Translations under genes and position numbers: made by a program
From: Stieleria tagensis
Lineage (GTDB): Bacteria > Planctomycetota > Planctomycetia > Pirellulales > Pirellulaceae
Reading direction: 5' to 3'
Assembly (NCBI RefSeq): GCF_024129865.1
Contig: NZ_JAMYFE010000058.1
Location: 1 to 64,000, forward strand
Length of the DNA stretch: 64,000 bases
Shown: positions 36,350 through 44,569 of the stretch, one piece after another
Layout of the letters: every line of letters begins with the position of its first letter
Numbering within the stretch: the stretch's first letter is position 1
The notes under the pieces: generated by a model
Told to the model about the DNA's origin: nothing
Databases searched by the model: none
The model's input: only the letters and a program-made list of their open reading frames with translations

Positions 36350-36441
36350 ATCCAAGCCATCCAGCGGCAGCGCTGAACCCGGATTCGACTGCAGAATCGG
36401 CCCACCGGCCAGGCGGTTTCCCACACGGAGTCTATTCACTC

Positions 36442-36813
36442 GTGCAAGTCAAACAGTTGAACCATGTCGCTTTACACGTCGCCGACGTGCAGCGAAGTGT
36501 TGTCTTCTATCGCGATGCAATGTGCTTGCCCGTGATGGACCGTCCGGCGTTTGATTTCCCCGGTGCCTGGTTCCGCTTGGGCGTCGACCAAGAACTGCAT
36601 TTGATCGGAGACCGCAGCCAAGCGGTTCATTCCAGTCATCGCGGCACTCACGTCGCCTTCGTCGTCGACGACCTGGACGCATGGGAAAAACACCTGGACC
36701 AGATGGACGCCAACCGGTTGCCGCGACGGATTCGGCCCGACGGGGCACACCAGACATTCGTGCAAGATCCCGATGGCCACTGGATCGAGTTGTGCGTGCC
36801 AGCGGCGCACTGA
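36442..36813 (+). CDS. VOC-superfamily (glyoxalase-fold) metalloprotein
   Basis: 123 residues from GTG 36442, chosen because GGAG lies 11 bp upstream and the product begins exactly at the fold (VQVKQLNHVALHVADVQRSV). Two beta-alpha-beta-beta-beta modules are present. Metal ligands are visible: His in NHVALHV, His in GTHVAFVVDD, and Glu in DGHWIELCVP; the second half has the classic FVQDPDGHWIEL. The VOC family includes glyoxalase I, fosfomycin-resistance enzymes and dioxygenases; which reaction applies here is unknown. It lies 92 bp after the unknown gene on the same strand, possibly an independent unit. Confidence 0.85.
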   Translation: MQVKQLNHVALHVADVQRSVVFYRDAMCLPVMDRPAFDFPGAWFRLGVDQELHLIGDRSQAVHSSHRGTHVAFVVDDLDAWEKHLDQMDANRLPRRIRPDGAHQTFVQDPDGHWIELCVPAAH

Positions 36814-36854
36814 TTGCAATCGCTCGATGCAAATGAAATCAGCTGCGTGCAATC

Positions 36855-37622
36855 TTATTCGGCTCGCAGCAGTTCCAGAATTTTGTCGTTGCCTTCGGTC
36901 TGGGCAAAATCGGCGGCCGATTCACCGTCGGCATCCACCAAATCGCGTTTCGCGCCGCTAGCCAACAGCACTTTAACGACCTCGATGTTCCCCAGTGCCG
37001 CGGCCATCATCAACGGTGTGAAGTGCTCTCCGGAATCGACCGCGTTAATGTCGGCACCGGCGTCCAACAGCAATTGGACCGTCGTCGGATAGGGGCCACT
37101 ACTGGCATGGATCAATGGTGTCTTGCCTTCGGCATCGCGGACATCAACCGTGGCATTTTTCTTCAGCAATAGTTTCACGATCTCGTCGTGCCCGTTGTAC
37201 GCCGCCATTGCCAGTGCGGTGAAACCGTTGACATCGGCATCATTGACGTCGATGTTGTCATCCAAGCAGACCTGGACGACACGCTGTTTGCCGTTGAGCG
37301 CCGCATCACGAAACGCTTCGGGGCTGTACAGCGGGTCGGATGGCTTGGAACCGTCGCTGGTCGCAGCCGTTTCGGTCTTTGCAGCCGACTCGGTCTTTGC
37401 AGCCGGTGTGCTGGCGTCCGCCGTTTTGCCTGCCTGAGAGTCCGCCGAACTGGCATCCTGTTCGGTACTGTCGACGGCCGGTGTCCCGGTCGCGGCCGGC
37501 TCAGTCGATTGCACGGCTGTGGCTTGGTCGGCCGGCTTTTCACAACCAAGTGACTGTGAAAGTGCAATCAAGGCGACGAGCGAGCAACAGAGCGTGTGTT
37601 GATGAATCGAAAGAATCGGCAT
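36855..37622 (-). CDS. ankyrin-repeat lipoprotein
   Basis: 255 residues from ATG 37622 (an ATG nine bases earlier is also in frame). Signal and lipobox SLGC put Cys near residue 27. A Thr/Ala/Ser-rich linker (about 30-90) leads to ankyrin repeats: AALNGKQRVVQVCLDDNIDV, GFTALAMAAYNGHDEIVKLL, GKTPLIHASSGPYPTTVQLL and FTPLMMAAALGNIEVVKVLL, four to five in all. It is likely an outer- or inner-membrane-anchored protein-binding module in the periplasm. It is divergent from the gene at 37759; nothing indicates its partner. Confidence 0.8.
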   Translation of the reverse strand: MPILSIHQHTLCCSLVALIALSQSLGCEKPADQATAVQSTEPAATGTPAVDSTEQDASSADSQAGKTADASTPAAKTESAAKTETAATSDGSKPSDPLYSPEAFRDAALNGKQRVVQVCLDDNIDVNDADVNGFTALAMAAYNGHDEIVKLLLKKNATVDVRDAEGKTPLIHASSGPYPTTVQLLLDAGADINAVDSGEHFTPLMMAAALGNIEVVKVLLASGAKRDLVDADGESAADFAQTEGNDKILELLRAE

Positions 37623-37758
37623 GGTTTGCATTGAAATCGGGCAATGAGTGGGGAGTGACCGGCTGTGTCACCGGGCTCGCGAAGATAGGGGTACCGGCAG
37701 CGGACGAAAACGCCCTGACGGTGAGTATCCCATAATTTCTTCACGGAGGAGCGATCCG

Positions 37759-38148
37759 ATGGCAAAGTTTTACGTGCAATGTGGTTCAATCGATTTGGTG
37801 ATTTCGAGCGATTCGGTGGACTCTGCGGCCATGGCGATCATCGACCGGGTTCTAGCCCCCCATCTATGGATCTATGACGACCAAGGACTGAGCGAGCTGG
37901 ATTGCCATCAGCATTTGATGTTGGAGGCATTGTTGCACCTGCCCACGCAGATCTGCGTCAGCCAGCAAGGATTCAATCGGAAAGACGCGGAAATCGTCTC
38001 CGTCCCGGAAACCATCCAGACCTGGCACGCGTTGATGATCGGGATGCAGCGGCTATTTGCGGCAGCGGGTTTGGAACGCAGCGTGGCCGTGTTGGCAGGT
38101 GCCCGTGTGATCGACCAAGCTGTCAAATCCCCCCGTTTACCTCGCTAG
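37759..38148 (+). CDS. conserved-looking small protein of unknown function near the secretion operon
   Basis: 129 residues from ATG 37759, with a strong Shine-Dalgarno (ACGGAGGAGCG) just upstream. The sequence MAKFYVQCGSIDLVISSDSV suggests a beta-rich start, followed by SELDCHQHLMLEALLHLPTQ and WHALMIGMQRLFAAAG. No signal peptide and no domain that I can name. It lies on the same strand as the secretion operon at 38.7-43.9 kb but is separated from it by a family B repeat, so membership is uncertain. It may be regulated together with the small protein at 38471. Confidence 0.6.
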   Translation: MAKFYVQCGSIDLVISSDSVDSAAMAIIDRVLAPHLWIYDDQGLSELDCHQHLMLEALLHLPTQICVSQQGFNRKDAEIVSVPETIQTWHALMIGMQRLFAAAGLERSVAVLAGARVIDQAVKSPRLPR

Positions 38149-38239
38149 GCGCGGATCGTTCATGACATTGGCATTGATCAACGCAATTTCATCGTTGATA
38201 ACATGTTTCGAGACGCTGTGGTCCGAAAACATCCAGCGT

Positions 38240-38337
38240 CAATCAGACCGGCCGCGGGTTAGCGTCCGGTTCGTCGGACGTGGCAATTTGAATCACCAGG
38301 CACCGTGAGTGATGGCTCAACGGCTGATGAATCATCC
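38240..38337. repeat. intergenic palindrome, family B copy 2
   Basis: It shares GTTAGCGTCCGGTTCGTCGG, ACCGTGAG and GCTCAACGGCTGATGAATCA with the copy at 26356. It occupies the 322-bp gap 38149-38470; the rest of this gap holds nothing I recognise. Confidence 0.7.
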
Positions 38338-38470
38338 CAAACGAGCGCTGTGGCGTGCAGGCGTCCACAAGCCCCGCGACTGGCTCGCCAACTCCTTGGC
38401 AGCCTGATACCTTGATGGTGACAGATGCAGTTCATCAGTCACCACTCAATCGCTCTGGCGGAGTCAAACA

Positions 38471-38686
38471 GTGCAGCAAGTCAAGATTTTCAAATCCGTC
38501 GATACTGAACTCGACGACCTAGAAAAGCAGATCAATCGGTTCATTCGCAAGCACGGCGTCCGCGTGTTGTCGGTCACCGGCAACCTGTCCAACTCGCCCT
38601 CCGCCGGGAACGGTCCGATGAACACCTTCGCTGCCGGCGATGTGCTGATCATTCTGACCTACGAAATCGATGCGCCGCGCACCTAG
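38471..38686 (+). CDS. small protein preceding the secretion ABC gene
   Basis: 71 residues from GTG 38471, with CGGAG about 8 bp upstream. It begins with a helix (VDTELDDLEKQINRFIRKHG) and ends with a strand-rich part (VRVLSVTGNLSNSPSAGN, then DVLIILTYEIDAP). It has no signal and no Gly-Gly leader-like motif of the kind that would mark a bacteriocin substrate. The ABC gene starts 22 bp later, so it is probably the first gene of the operon. Its role could be regulatory or an accessory subunit; I cannot assign a family. Confidence 0.55.
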   Translation: MQQVKIFKSVDTELDDLEKQINRFIRKHGVRVLSVTGNLSNSPSAGNGPMNTFAAGDVLIILTYEIDAPRT

Positions 38687-38707
38687 ACTGCTTGAGCGGA
38701 ATACGGA

Positions 38708-40831
38708 ATGAGTAGTGTAGAACAGAGCGTCGGGGTCGATGTGGGGGGGAATCCGCCACTTGATGCGATCGAGAAAGCCATTTCGGTGCTGGCCAATACC
38801 CTGGACCAACGCCGGGATCGACCAGTGACGGTGTCGGATCTGGCCGCCAGCGAGGGTGACGATCCCCTGCAACCTTTGTTGCTGGGATCTCAAAAAGCTG
38901 GCATCACGTTACAGGAAGCACCGATCGGATCTGTCGGCGAAATGTTTGCCATCGTCCGGCAGGGATACCCGTTGGTGTTCAGCTTGACCAACGATCAGCT
39001 GATCGTGTTGCAACGGCCCGACGCTGGCAAGATCGAAGCGGCATTGATCACCGATGAATTGAATCATTTAATTTTAGGGAAATCGCACCTCCGCCAGATG
39101 TTGGGCGACACCACCGGCGTGCGCATGTTCGTGGCCAAGAAAGAATTCGAATGCGAGTCGCTCTCGATGGCCGCCAATCCACTGAAGCACGAAAAATCAA
39201 AAAAATATCCCGATCCGCTGCATCGTCTGATCGCGCTACTGCATTTGGATCGCCGAGATATTGAACTCGTTGCACTGTTCGCCGGCGTCTCCGGCGTGTT
39301 GGGGTTGGCAACACCGCTGGTGGTTGAAAGCCTTGTCAACGTGGTCAGCTGGGGGATCTATTTTCAACCGCTGATGGTCTTGGCCGGGATGTTGTTGATC
39401 TGCCTGGGCATCGCGGGGTTCCTCAAGGTATTGCAGACCTGGGTGGTTGAAATCATCCAGCGCCGACAATTTGTTCGCATCGTCAACGATCTTGCCCATC
39501 GTTTTCCGCGCGCCGACCAGCGTGCCTTGGCGGGGGCGTATCCGCGTGAGCTGGCCAACCGCGTGTTTGACATCGTCACCATTCAAAAAGCCACTTCGGT
39601 GCTATTGCTGGACGGTGTTTCGATCGTGTTGACGACAATCATTGGGCTATTGCTGTTGGCGTTTTACCACCCGTTTCTGTTGGGATTCGACATCGTGTTG
39701 GTGATCACGATGGTCAGTATGACTTGGTTGCTCGGACGCAGCGGTGTGCGCACCGCGATCGACGAATCGGTTTGCAAATACAAAGTGGCCCACTGGCTGC
39801 AGGACATCATTGCGATGCCCACCGCGTTCAAAACCGGTGGCGGTGAACAACTGGCGATCCAACGTGCCAACCAATTGACCGCCGATTACATCAATGCCCG
39901 CAAACAACAGTTCGGCGTGGTCGTTCGCCAAGTCATCTTTGCCGTTGGGTTGCAGGTGGTCGCTTCGACCGCGCTGCTTAGTCTTGGGGGATGGCTGGTG
40001 ATCGATGGGCAACTAACACTCGGGCAATTGGTGGCCAGTGAGTTGGTCGTGACGGTGGTGGTCGGTGCCTTCGCCAAAGCCGGCAAGTCGTTGGAAAAGT
40101 TCTACGACTTGATGGCGGGAATTGATAAAGTCGGCTATTTGTTAGACATACCGCCTGACCCACGCTGTGAGATCGGGGAAATACCGAGCGGACCGGCCGG
40201 TGTCGATTGGACCGATCTGGTGTTTGGGTCGCCCGGTGGCAGATGCACAGTGTCCGCCTCGCGCATTGATCCCGGGACACGGGTTGCCATCGTCGGTACC
40301 GCTCCGGATGCTCAATCGCAGTTTGCCAGGGCGGTCGCTGGCCTGGCCTCGCCTACCGCCGGAGTGATCCAAATCGCCAGCTACGACGCGATCGAAGCGG
40401 CGATTGCAGTACCAGGGCAACTCAGCGGCTATGCCGGACAACCCTCCATTTTCAGCGCCACGCTGCGGGAAAACATTGACTTGGGACGTGACGCCGTGCC
40501 ACAAAATCGCGTTCGCGCTGCGATCCGAGATGTCGATTTAGAAGACACATTACGGCGACTGGATGACGGTTTGCAAACGCGACTCTTGTCCGATGGACAG
40601 CCGCTATCCAATTCCCAGCAAGCCCAATTGATGATCGCCCGAGCGATCGCATCCAGGCCCCGTCTACTGGTCATCGACGGCTTGTTGGATGGTTTGGACA
40701 AATCCACCCGCCGCCGCGTTTGGGATCGGATCGCTGATGACCAAGCCCCTTGGACCCTGCTGGTCGTGACGCAACATGACGACGTCGCCAGCTGGTGTGA
40801 TCGCCAGATCCCGATTGAGAGACACCGATGA
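38708..40831 (+). CDS. type I secretion-like ABC transporter with degenerate ATPase motifs
   Basis: 707 residues. Residues 1-165 resemble a C39-like domain without a catalytic Cys. Five or six membrane segments follow (about 178-460: IELVALFAGVSGVLGLATPL, LMVLAGMLLICLGIAGFL, VLVITMVSMTWLL, ALLSLGGWLVIDG). The nucleotide-binding domain starts near 505. Its Walker A region reads VAIVGTAPDAQSQF (526-539) in place of GxxGxGK[ST], the signature LSGGQ is LSNSQQ (near 633), and Walker B is LLVIDGLLDGLD, with Gly where the catalytic Glu should be. The Q-loop (YAGQPSIF) and H-loop (VVTQHDD) remain. The ATGA overlap with hlyD-like shows coupling. The transport mechanism is therefore unusual. Confidence 0.85.
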   Translation: MSSVEQSVGVDVGGNPPLDAIEKAISVLANTLDQRRDRPVTVSDLAASEGDDPLQPLLLGSQKAGITLQEAPIGSVGEMFAIVRQGYPLVFSLTNDQLIVLQRPDAGKIEAALITDELNHLILGKSHLRQMLGDTTGVRMFVAKKEFECESLSMAANPLKHEKSKKYPDPLHRLIALLHLDRRDIELVALFAGVSGVLGLATPLVVESLVNVVSWGIYFQPLMVLAGMLLICLGIAGFLKVLQTWVVEIIQRRQFVRIVNDLAHRFPRADQRALAGAYPRELANRVFDIVTIQKATSVLLLDGVSIVLTTIIGLLLLAFYHPFLLGFDIVLVITMVSMTWLLGRSGVRTAIDESVCKYKVAHWLQDIIAMPTAFKTGGGEQLAIQRANQLTADYINARKQQFGVVVRQVIFAVGLQVVASTALLSLGGWLVIDGQLTLGQLVASELVVTVVVGAFAKAGKSLEKFYDLMAGIDKVGYLLDIPPDPRCEIGEIPSGPAGVDWTDLVFGSPGGRCTVSASRIDPGTRVAIVGTAPDAQSQFARAVAGLASPTAGVIQIASYDAIEAAIAVPGQLSGYAGQPSIFSATLRENIDLGRDAVPQNRVRAAIRDVDLEDTLRRLDDGLQTRLLSDGQPLSNSQQAQLMIARAIASRPRLLVIDGLLDGLDKSTRRRVWDRIADDQAPWTLLVVTQHDDVASWCDRQIPIERHR

Positions 40832-42180
40832 TCAAGATGCCCGAATCCGTCGATGATTTCCCCTCGCTACAGATGGTTCGCACCGGCCGAATCGTGCGGA
40901 TCATTGGCAAGGTGACATTCGTCGCCCTGATCATCTCGATTTTGGCGATGGTGTTCGTGCCCTGGCGGCAAACCGCGCGGGGAATGGGGATGGTGGTGGC
41001 CCTCGACCCCCAACAGCGCCCACAACCTCTGCTAAGTCCCTCCAAAGGGGTGGTCAGTTTTGTCAAGCCCGACCTGCGCGAAGGCAGCTATGTGAACGAA
41101 GGCGAATTGCTGCTGCGCTTGACTCCGTTTGCGGTCGACGGTGTCATGCAATTGGACACTCAGATCATCGCCATGGAATCCAAAGAGGTTTCGGCGTTAG
41201 CGAGTTTGGAGGTTGCCAAACAATCCGCGGAGCTACAGATCAGCAGCGGGCAACGGATGGCCGAATCATTGAAACAAGATTACCAGGCGGCACAGCAAAA
41301 ATGGGAACAAGCCAAGAACGAAGTCACTTCGCTGCAAGCCGATTTGGAAGACAAACGCAATCAGTTGCAAATCGCTGAACAGGTCGCTGAGAAAGGATTG
41401 GTATCCCGCGAAGAACTGTTTTCCAAACGACGCGCCGTGGAATCGCAATCGGCCAAAGTGCTGAAGGCCGAGAATGCCGTTCAAGAAGTCTTTGCAGTGT
41501 TGCGTTCCAAGGAAGAAGAGATTGAGGCAAAAAAACAAGAAATCGACATCAAGAATCGATCCGCCAGTCAAAAGGTCTTGGAGGAAATGCAGAAGATCAA
41601 CACGATCGAAAAAGAAATCCTGGATCTCCGCAACAAGCGCGGCGAACTCGATCGACTGGAGGTTCGCGCCCCCCGATCCGGCTACATCCAACAGTGGTTC
41701 GGCGTCGAAGGTAGCGACACGATCAAGGAAGGAGATCAGCTGTTCGTCATCGTGCCCGACGCCGATGAATTGTCGGTGGAGATGAAGGTCAGCGGTAACG
41801 ACATGCCACTGATTCAACCGGGAGATCGTGTTCGATTGCAATTCGAAGGCTGGCCGGCGGTGCAATTTGTCGGCTGGCCCTCGGTTGCCGTGGGAACATT
41901 TGGCGGTAAGGTCAACCGAATCTTCCCAACTGATGATGGCAAAGGCTACTTTCGCGTCGTGGTCACGCCCGACAGCCATTTTCAGCGAGAGGAAGGTTGG
42001 CCGGATGACCGATACCTACGTCAAGGTGTACGGGCAAATGGTTGGGTTTTGTTAAAGCGAGTGCCTCTCGGCTACGAAATATGGCGTCAATTAAACGGAT
42101 TTCCACCGATCGTCGCAGAGGACACTCCCAGCGAGGCAAAAAGCGACAAAGCCCCCAAGGTGAAGTTGCCAAAGCCCTAA
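40828..42180 (+). CDS. HlyD-family membrane fusion protein
   Basis: 450 residues, starting inside the ABC stop (ATGA). A single membrane anchor lies at about 27-50 (IGKVTFVALIISILAMVFVP). A biotinyl-lipoyl half comes next (SPSKGVVSFVKPDLREGSYV), then a long coiled coil (about 110-270, rich in Lys/Glu/Gln: AQQKWEQAKNEVTSLQADLE), the return lipoyl half with LEVRAPRSGYIQQWFGVEG, and a beta-barrel with LIQPGDRVRLQFEGWPAVQF. It would link the inner-membrane ABC protein to the TolC-like channel encoded next. Length and layout are normal. Confidence 0.9.
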   Translation: MIKMPESVDDFPSLQMVRTGRIVRIIGKVTFVALIISILAMVFVPWRQTARGMGMVVALDPQQRPQPLLSPSKGVVSFVKPDLREGSYVNEGELLLRLTPFAVDGVMQLDTQIIAMESKEVSALASLEVAKQSAELQISSGQRMAESLKQDYQAAQQKWEQAKNEVTSLQADLEDKRNQLQIAEQVAEKGLVSREELFSKRRAVESQSAKVLKAENAVQEVFAVLRSKEEEIEAKKQEIDIKNRSASQKVLEEMQKINTIEKEILDLRNKRGELDRLEVRAPRSGYIQQWFGVEGSDTIKEGDQLFVIVPDADELSVEMKVSGNDMPLIQPGDRVRLQFEGWPAVQFVGWPSVAVGTFGGKVNRIFPTDDGKGYFRVVVTPDSHFQREEGWPDDRYLRQGVRANGWVLLKRVPLGYEIWRQLNGFPPIVAEDTPSEAKSDKAPKVKLPKP

Positions 42181-43889
42181 CTGGCTGCCGAACGGTTTGG
42201 TTCCGTTGCGTTTTCATGTGCGCAGTGCTGCCGGCATCCGCAGCGGTTGCTCAGCAGCCCCCCCAGCCGCAGAGCAGTGAACCCGTCGAGCAACGTGACG
42301 ACAAATCGTTTGCCGCGTTTCTGGCCGAGGTTCAGAGTGAAGAGGTGGAGCCCGGACAGGCAGAGAGGCAGTCGTCACCGGCAGACCCAGATTCGCCTGC
42401 TGCGTCAGAGACAAACGAACTGGGGGACACGCTGACCTTGGCTGACGTCGTCGCCAGTCTGTATCGGTCGTATCCAGAAATCGAGCAGAGTCGGCAATTG
42501 CAAACCATCGCCGCGGGCGATTTGACGTCTGCCTACGGCGCCTATGACACAAAATTCCAAGCGGAATCGTTAAGCGAACCGTTGGGGTTCTACAAAACCT
42601 ATCGCAACGGTCTAGCAGTGGCCCGTCAAACCTGGTGGGGCGGCTATGTTTCCGCCGGCTACCGCATTGGGCGCGGCGACTATCAACCCTGGTACAAAGG
42701 GCGGCAAACCGACGATGCGGGAGAATTCAAGTTGGGTGTCGCACAGCCGCTGTTGCGTGGACGTGCCATCGACCCTCAGCGTGTTGCCGTCTTTCAAGCA
42801 TCCTTGCAACAACAGGCCGCCGCGCCGCGAGTCCGACAGAGCATCCTGGATATTTCGCGACAGGGAATCGACCTGTATTGGCAATGGGTCGCTGCCGGCG
42901 CCACCCTGCAAGCACAGCGAGAGCTATTGGAACTGGCTGAGAAACGTGGCGAACAGTATCGCGTCGGTGTCACGGCTGGCAAGTTTGCCGAAATCGATTT
43001 GATCCTGAATCAGCAACTGATCGCTGAGCGCCGAGCGGCGCTGCTCAAGGCGGATCAGAAATTTCGCGCCACCGGATTCAAGTTGGGATTGTATCTGCGA
43101 GACGATCAAGGCCAGCCAATGCCCCCGCAGATCGATTGGTTGCCGATGCAGTTTCCGAAAATTGAAAGCCAACCCCGTTTAGATCTGGCCACGGAACTTG
43201 CCGGCGCCATCGCGCGTCGGCCGGAGACCGAATTGCTGCGTTTGGAATATCGTAGCGTCGATTGGGACCGCCGGCTGGCACGCAATGACACGTTGCCTCG
43301 AATCGACTTTGTCACCGAAGCTTCCCAAGACATGGGAGCACCAGCCACCAAAGCGGACGACAAGGGAGAGTTTGAACTGGTGATCGGGTTCCGCAGTGAA
43401 GTTCCGATACAACGTCGCAAGGCCCGCGGTAAAATCCAATCGACGTCCGCAAAATTGGTCCAGATCAACGAAAAACTTCGGCTCACACGCAACAAGATTG
43501 CAACCGACATCCAAGTCCAATCCAACCGTTTGGAACTGGCGTTCCAGATCGTCAACCAGACCGAAGCCGCGCTGACGGCCGCCATCGAGACGCTGCAACG
43601 CTACCGGTTTGCGTTTGACACTGGAAAAATCGATTTGATTTATTTGAACTTGCTGGAAACCAAGGCGAATGAGTCGGAGATCAAATTGGTCGATGCGCAA
43701 CGAGAATGGTTTTCAGCGTTGGCGGAATTGCAACTGGCACTGGGGCTCGATCCGTTGGACCAAGCGATGATCATTTCGATGCTGCCCGAAAGCAACATGC
43801 CGGGCCCAGGCAAATTGCCTGTTCCCCGCCGCTTGGATGCGAATCAATTTGAAACCGACTGGCAACGTCACCGCCGCAATCAACCTTAA
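42081..43889 (+). CDS. TolC-family outer-membrane channel protein
   Basis: About 602 residues from ATG 42081, overlapping the hlyD-like gene by 100 bp; the next in-frame ATG (42216) gives a very short signal, so the start is uncertain. A hydrophobic segment ends in LPASAAVAQQ. The mature protein has the two-fold coiled-coil repeat of TolC: LTLADVVASLYRSYPEIEQS and, in the second half, LDLATELAGAIARRPETELL, with long Gln/Glu/Ala helices and final LAELQLALGLDPLD. It forms the outer-membrane tunnel of the exporter. It is the last gene of the operon; a REP array follows at 43921. Confidence 0.85.
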   Translation: MASIKRISTDRRRGHSQRGKKRQSPQGEVAKALTGCRTVWFRCVFMCAVLPASAAVAQQPPQPQSSEPVEQRDDKSFAAFLAEVQSEEVEPGQAERQSSPADPDSPAASETNELGDTLTLADVVASLYRSYPEIEQSRQLQTIAAGDLTSAYGAYDTKFQAESLSEPLGFYKTYRNGLAVARQTWWGGYVSAGYRIGRGDYQPWYKGRQTDDAGEFKLGVAQPLLRGRAIDPQRVAVFQASLQQQAAAPRVRQSILDISRQGIDLYWQWVAAGATLQAQRELLELAEKRGEQYRVGVTAGKFAEIDLILNQQLIAERRAALLKADQKFRATGFKLGLYLRDDQGQPMPPQIDWLPMQFPKIESQPRLDLATELAGAIARRPETELLRLEYRSVDWDRRLARNDTLPRIDFVTEASQDMGAPATKADDKGEFELVIGFRSEVPIQRRKARGKIQSTSAKLVQINEKLRLTRNKIATDIQVQSNRLELAFQIVNQTEAALTAAIETLQRYRFAFDTGKIDLIYLNLLETKANESEIKLVDAQREWFSALAELQLALGLDPLDQAMIISMLPESNMPGPGKLPVPRRLDANQFETDWQRHRRNQP

Positions 43890-43920
43890 GATTGCCGGAA
43901 CATTTCCCCACTGACTTTCC

Positions 43921-44547
43921 CGTAGCTGGACCGGCCACGGTTCAGACTCACCCTGTATCCCAGTCCGACTGAACCCTGGCGGGATCAGCTACGAAGAATC
44001 CACGTCAACCCCGTAGCTGGGCCGGCCACGGTTCAGATTTCCCCTGTATCCCAGGCCAACTGAACCCTGGCGGGATCAGCTACGAAGAATCCACGCCAAC
44101 CCCGTAGCTGGACCGGCCACGGTTCAGACTCACCCTGCGTCTCAGGCCGACTGAACCCTGGCGGGATCAGCTACGAAGAATCCACGCAACCCCGTAGCTG
44201 GACCGGCCACGATTCAGACTCACCCTGTATCCCAGTCCGGTCTGAACCCTGGCGGGATCAGCTACGAAGAATCCACGCCAACCCCGTAGCTGGACCGGCC
44301 ACGGTTCAGACTCACCCTGCATCCCAGGCCGGTCTGAACCCTGGCGGGATCAGCTACGAAGAGAATCGATCCCAACCCCGTAGCTGGACCGGCCACGGTT
44401 CAGATTTTCCCTGCATCCCAGGCCGGTCTGAACCCTGGCGGGATCAGCTACGAAGAATCCACGCCAACCCTGTAGCTGGACCGGCCACGGTTCAGATTTC
44501 CCCCTGCATCCCAGACCGGTCTGAACCCTGGCGGGATCAGCTACGAA
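43921..44547. repeat. REP/BIME array 2 (seven units, 90-94 bp)
   Basis: Units start at 43921, 44012, 44103, 44193, 44285, 44379 and 44471 (the last with TGTAG instead of CGTAG). Each contains inverted GTAG hairpins as in array 1; spacer bases vary (ACTCACCCTG, TTTCCCCTG). It fills the 680-bp space between the TolC gene and the convergent oxidoreductase. Confidence 0.9.
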
Positions 44548-44569
44548 GAATCCAGGCCAACACCGTCGC

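Noticed and set aside
43921-44547. CRISPR array
   Set aside because: The period is about 92 bp, the whole unit including the supposed spacer is conserved, each unit is palindromic, and no cas gene is present.
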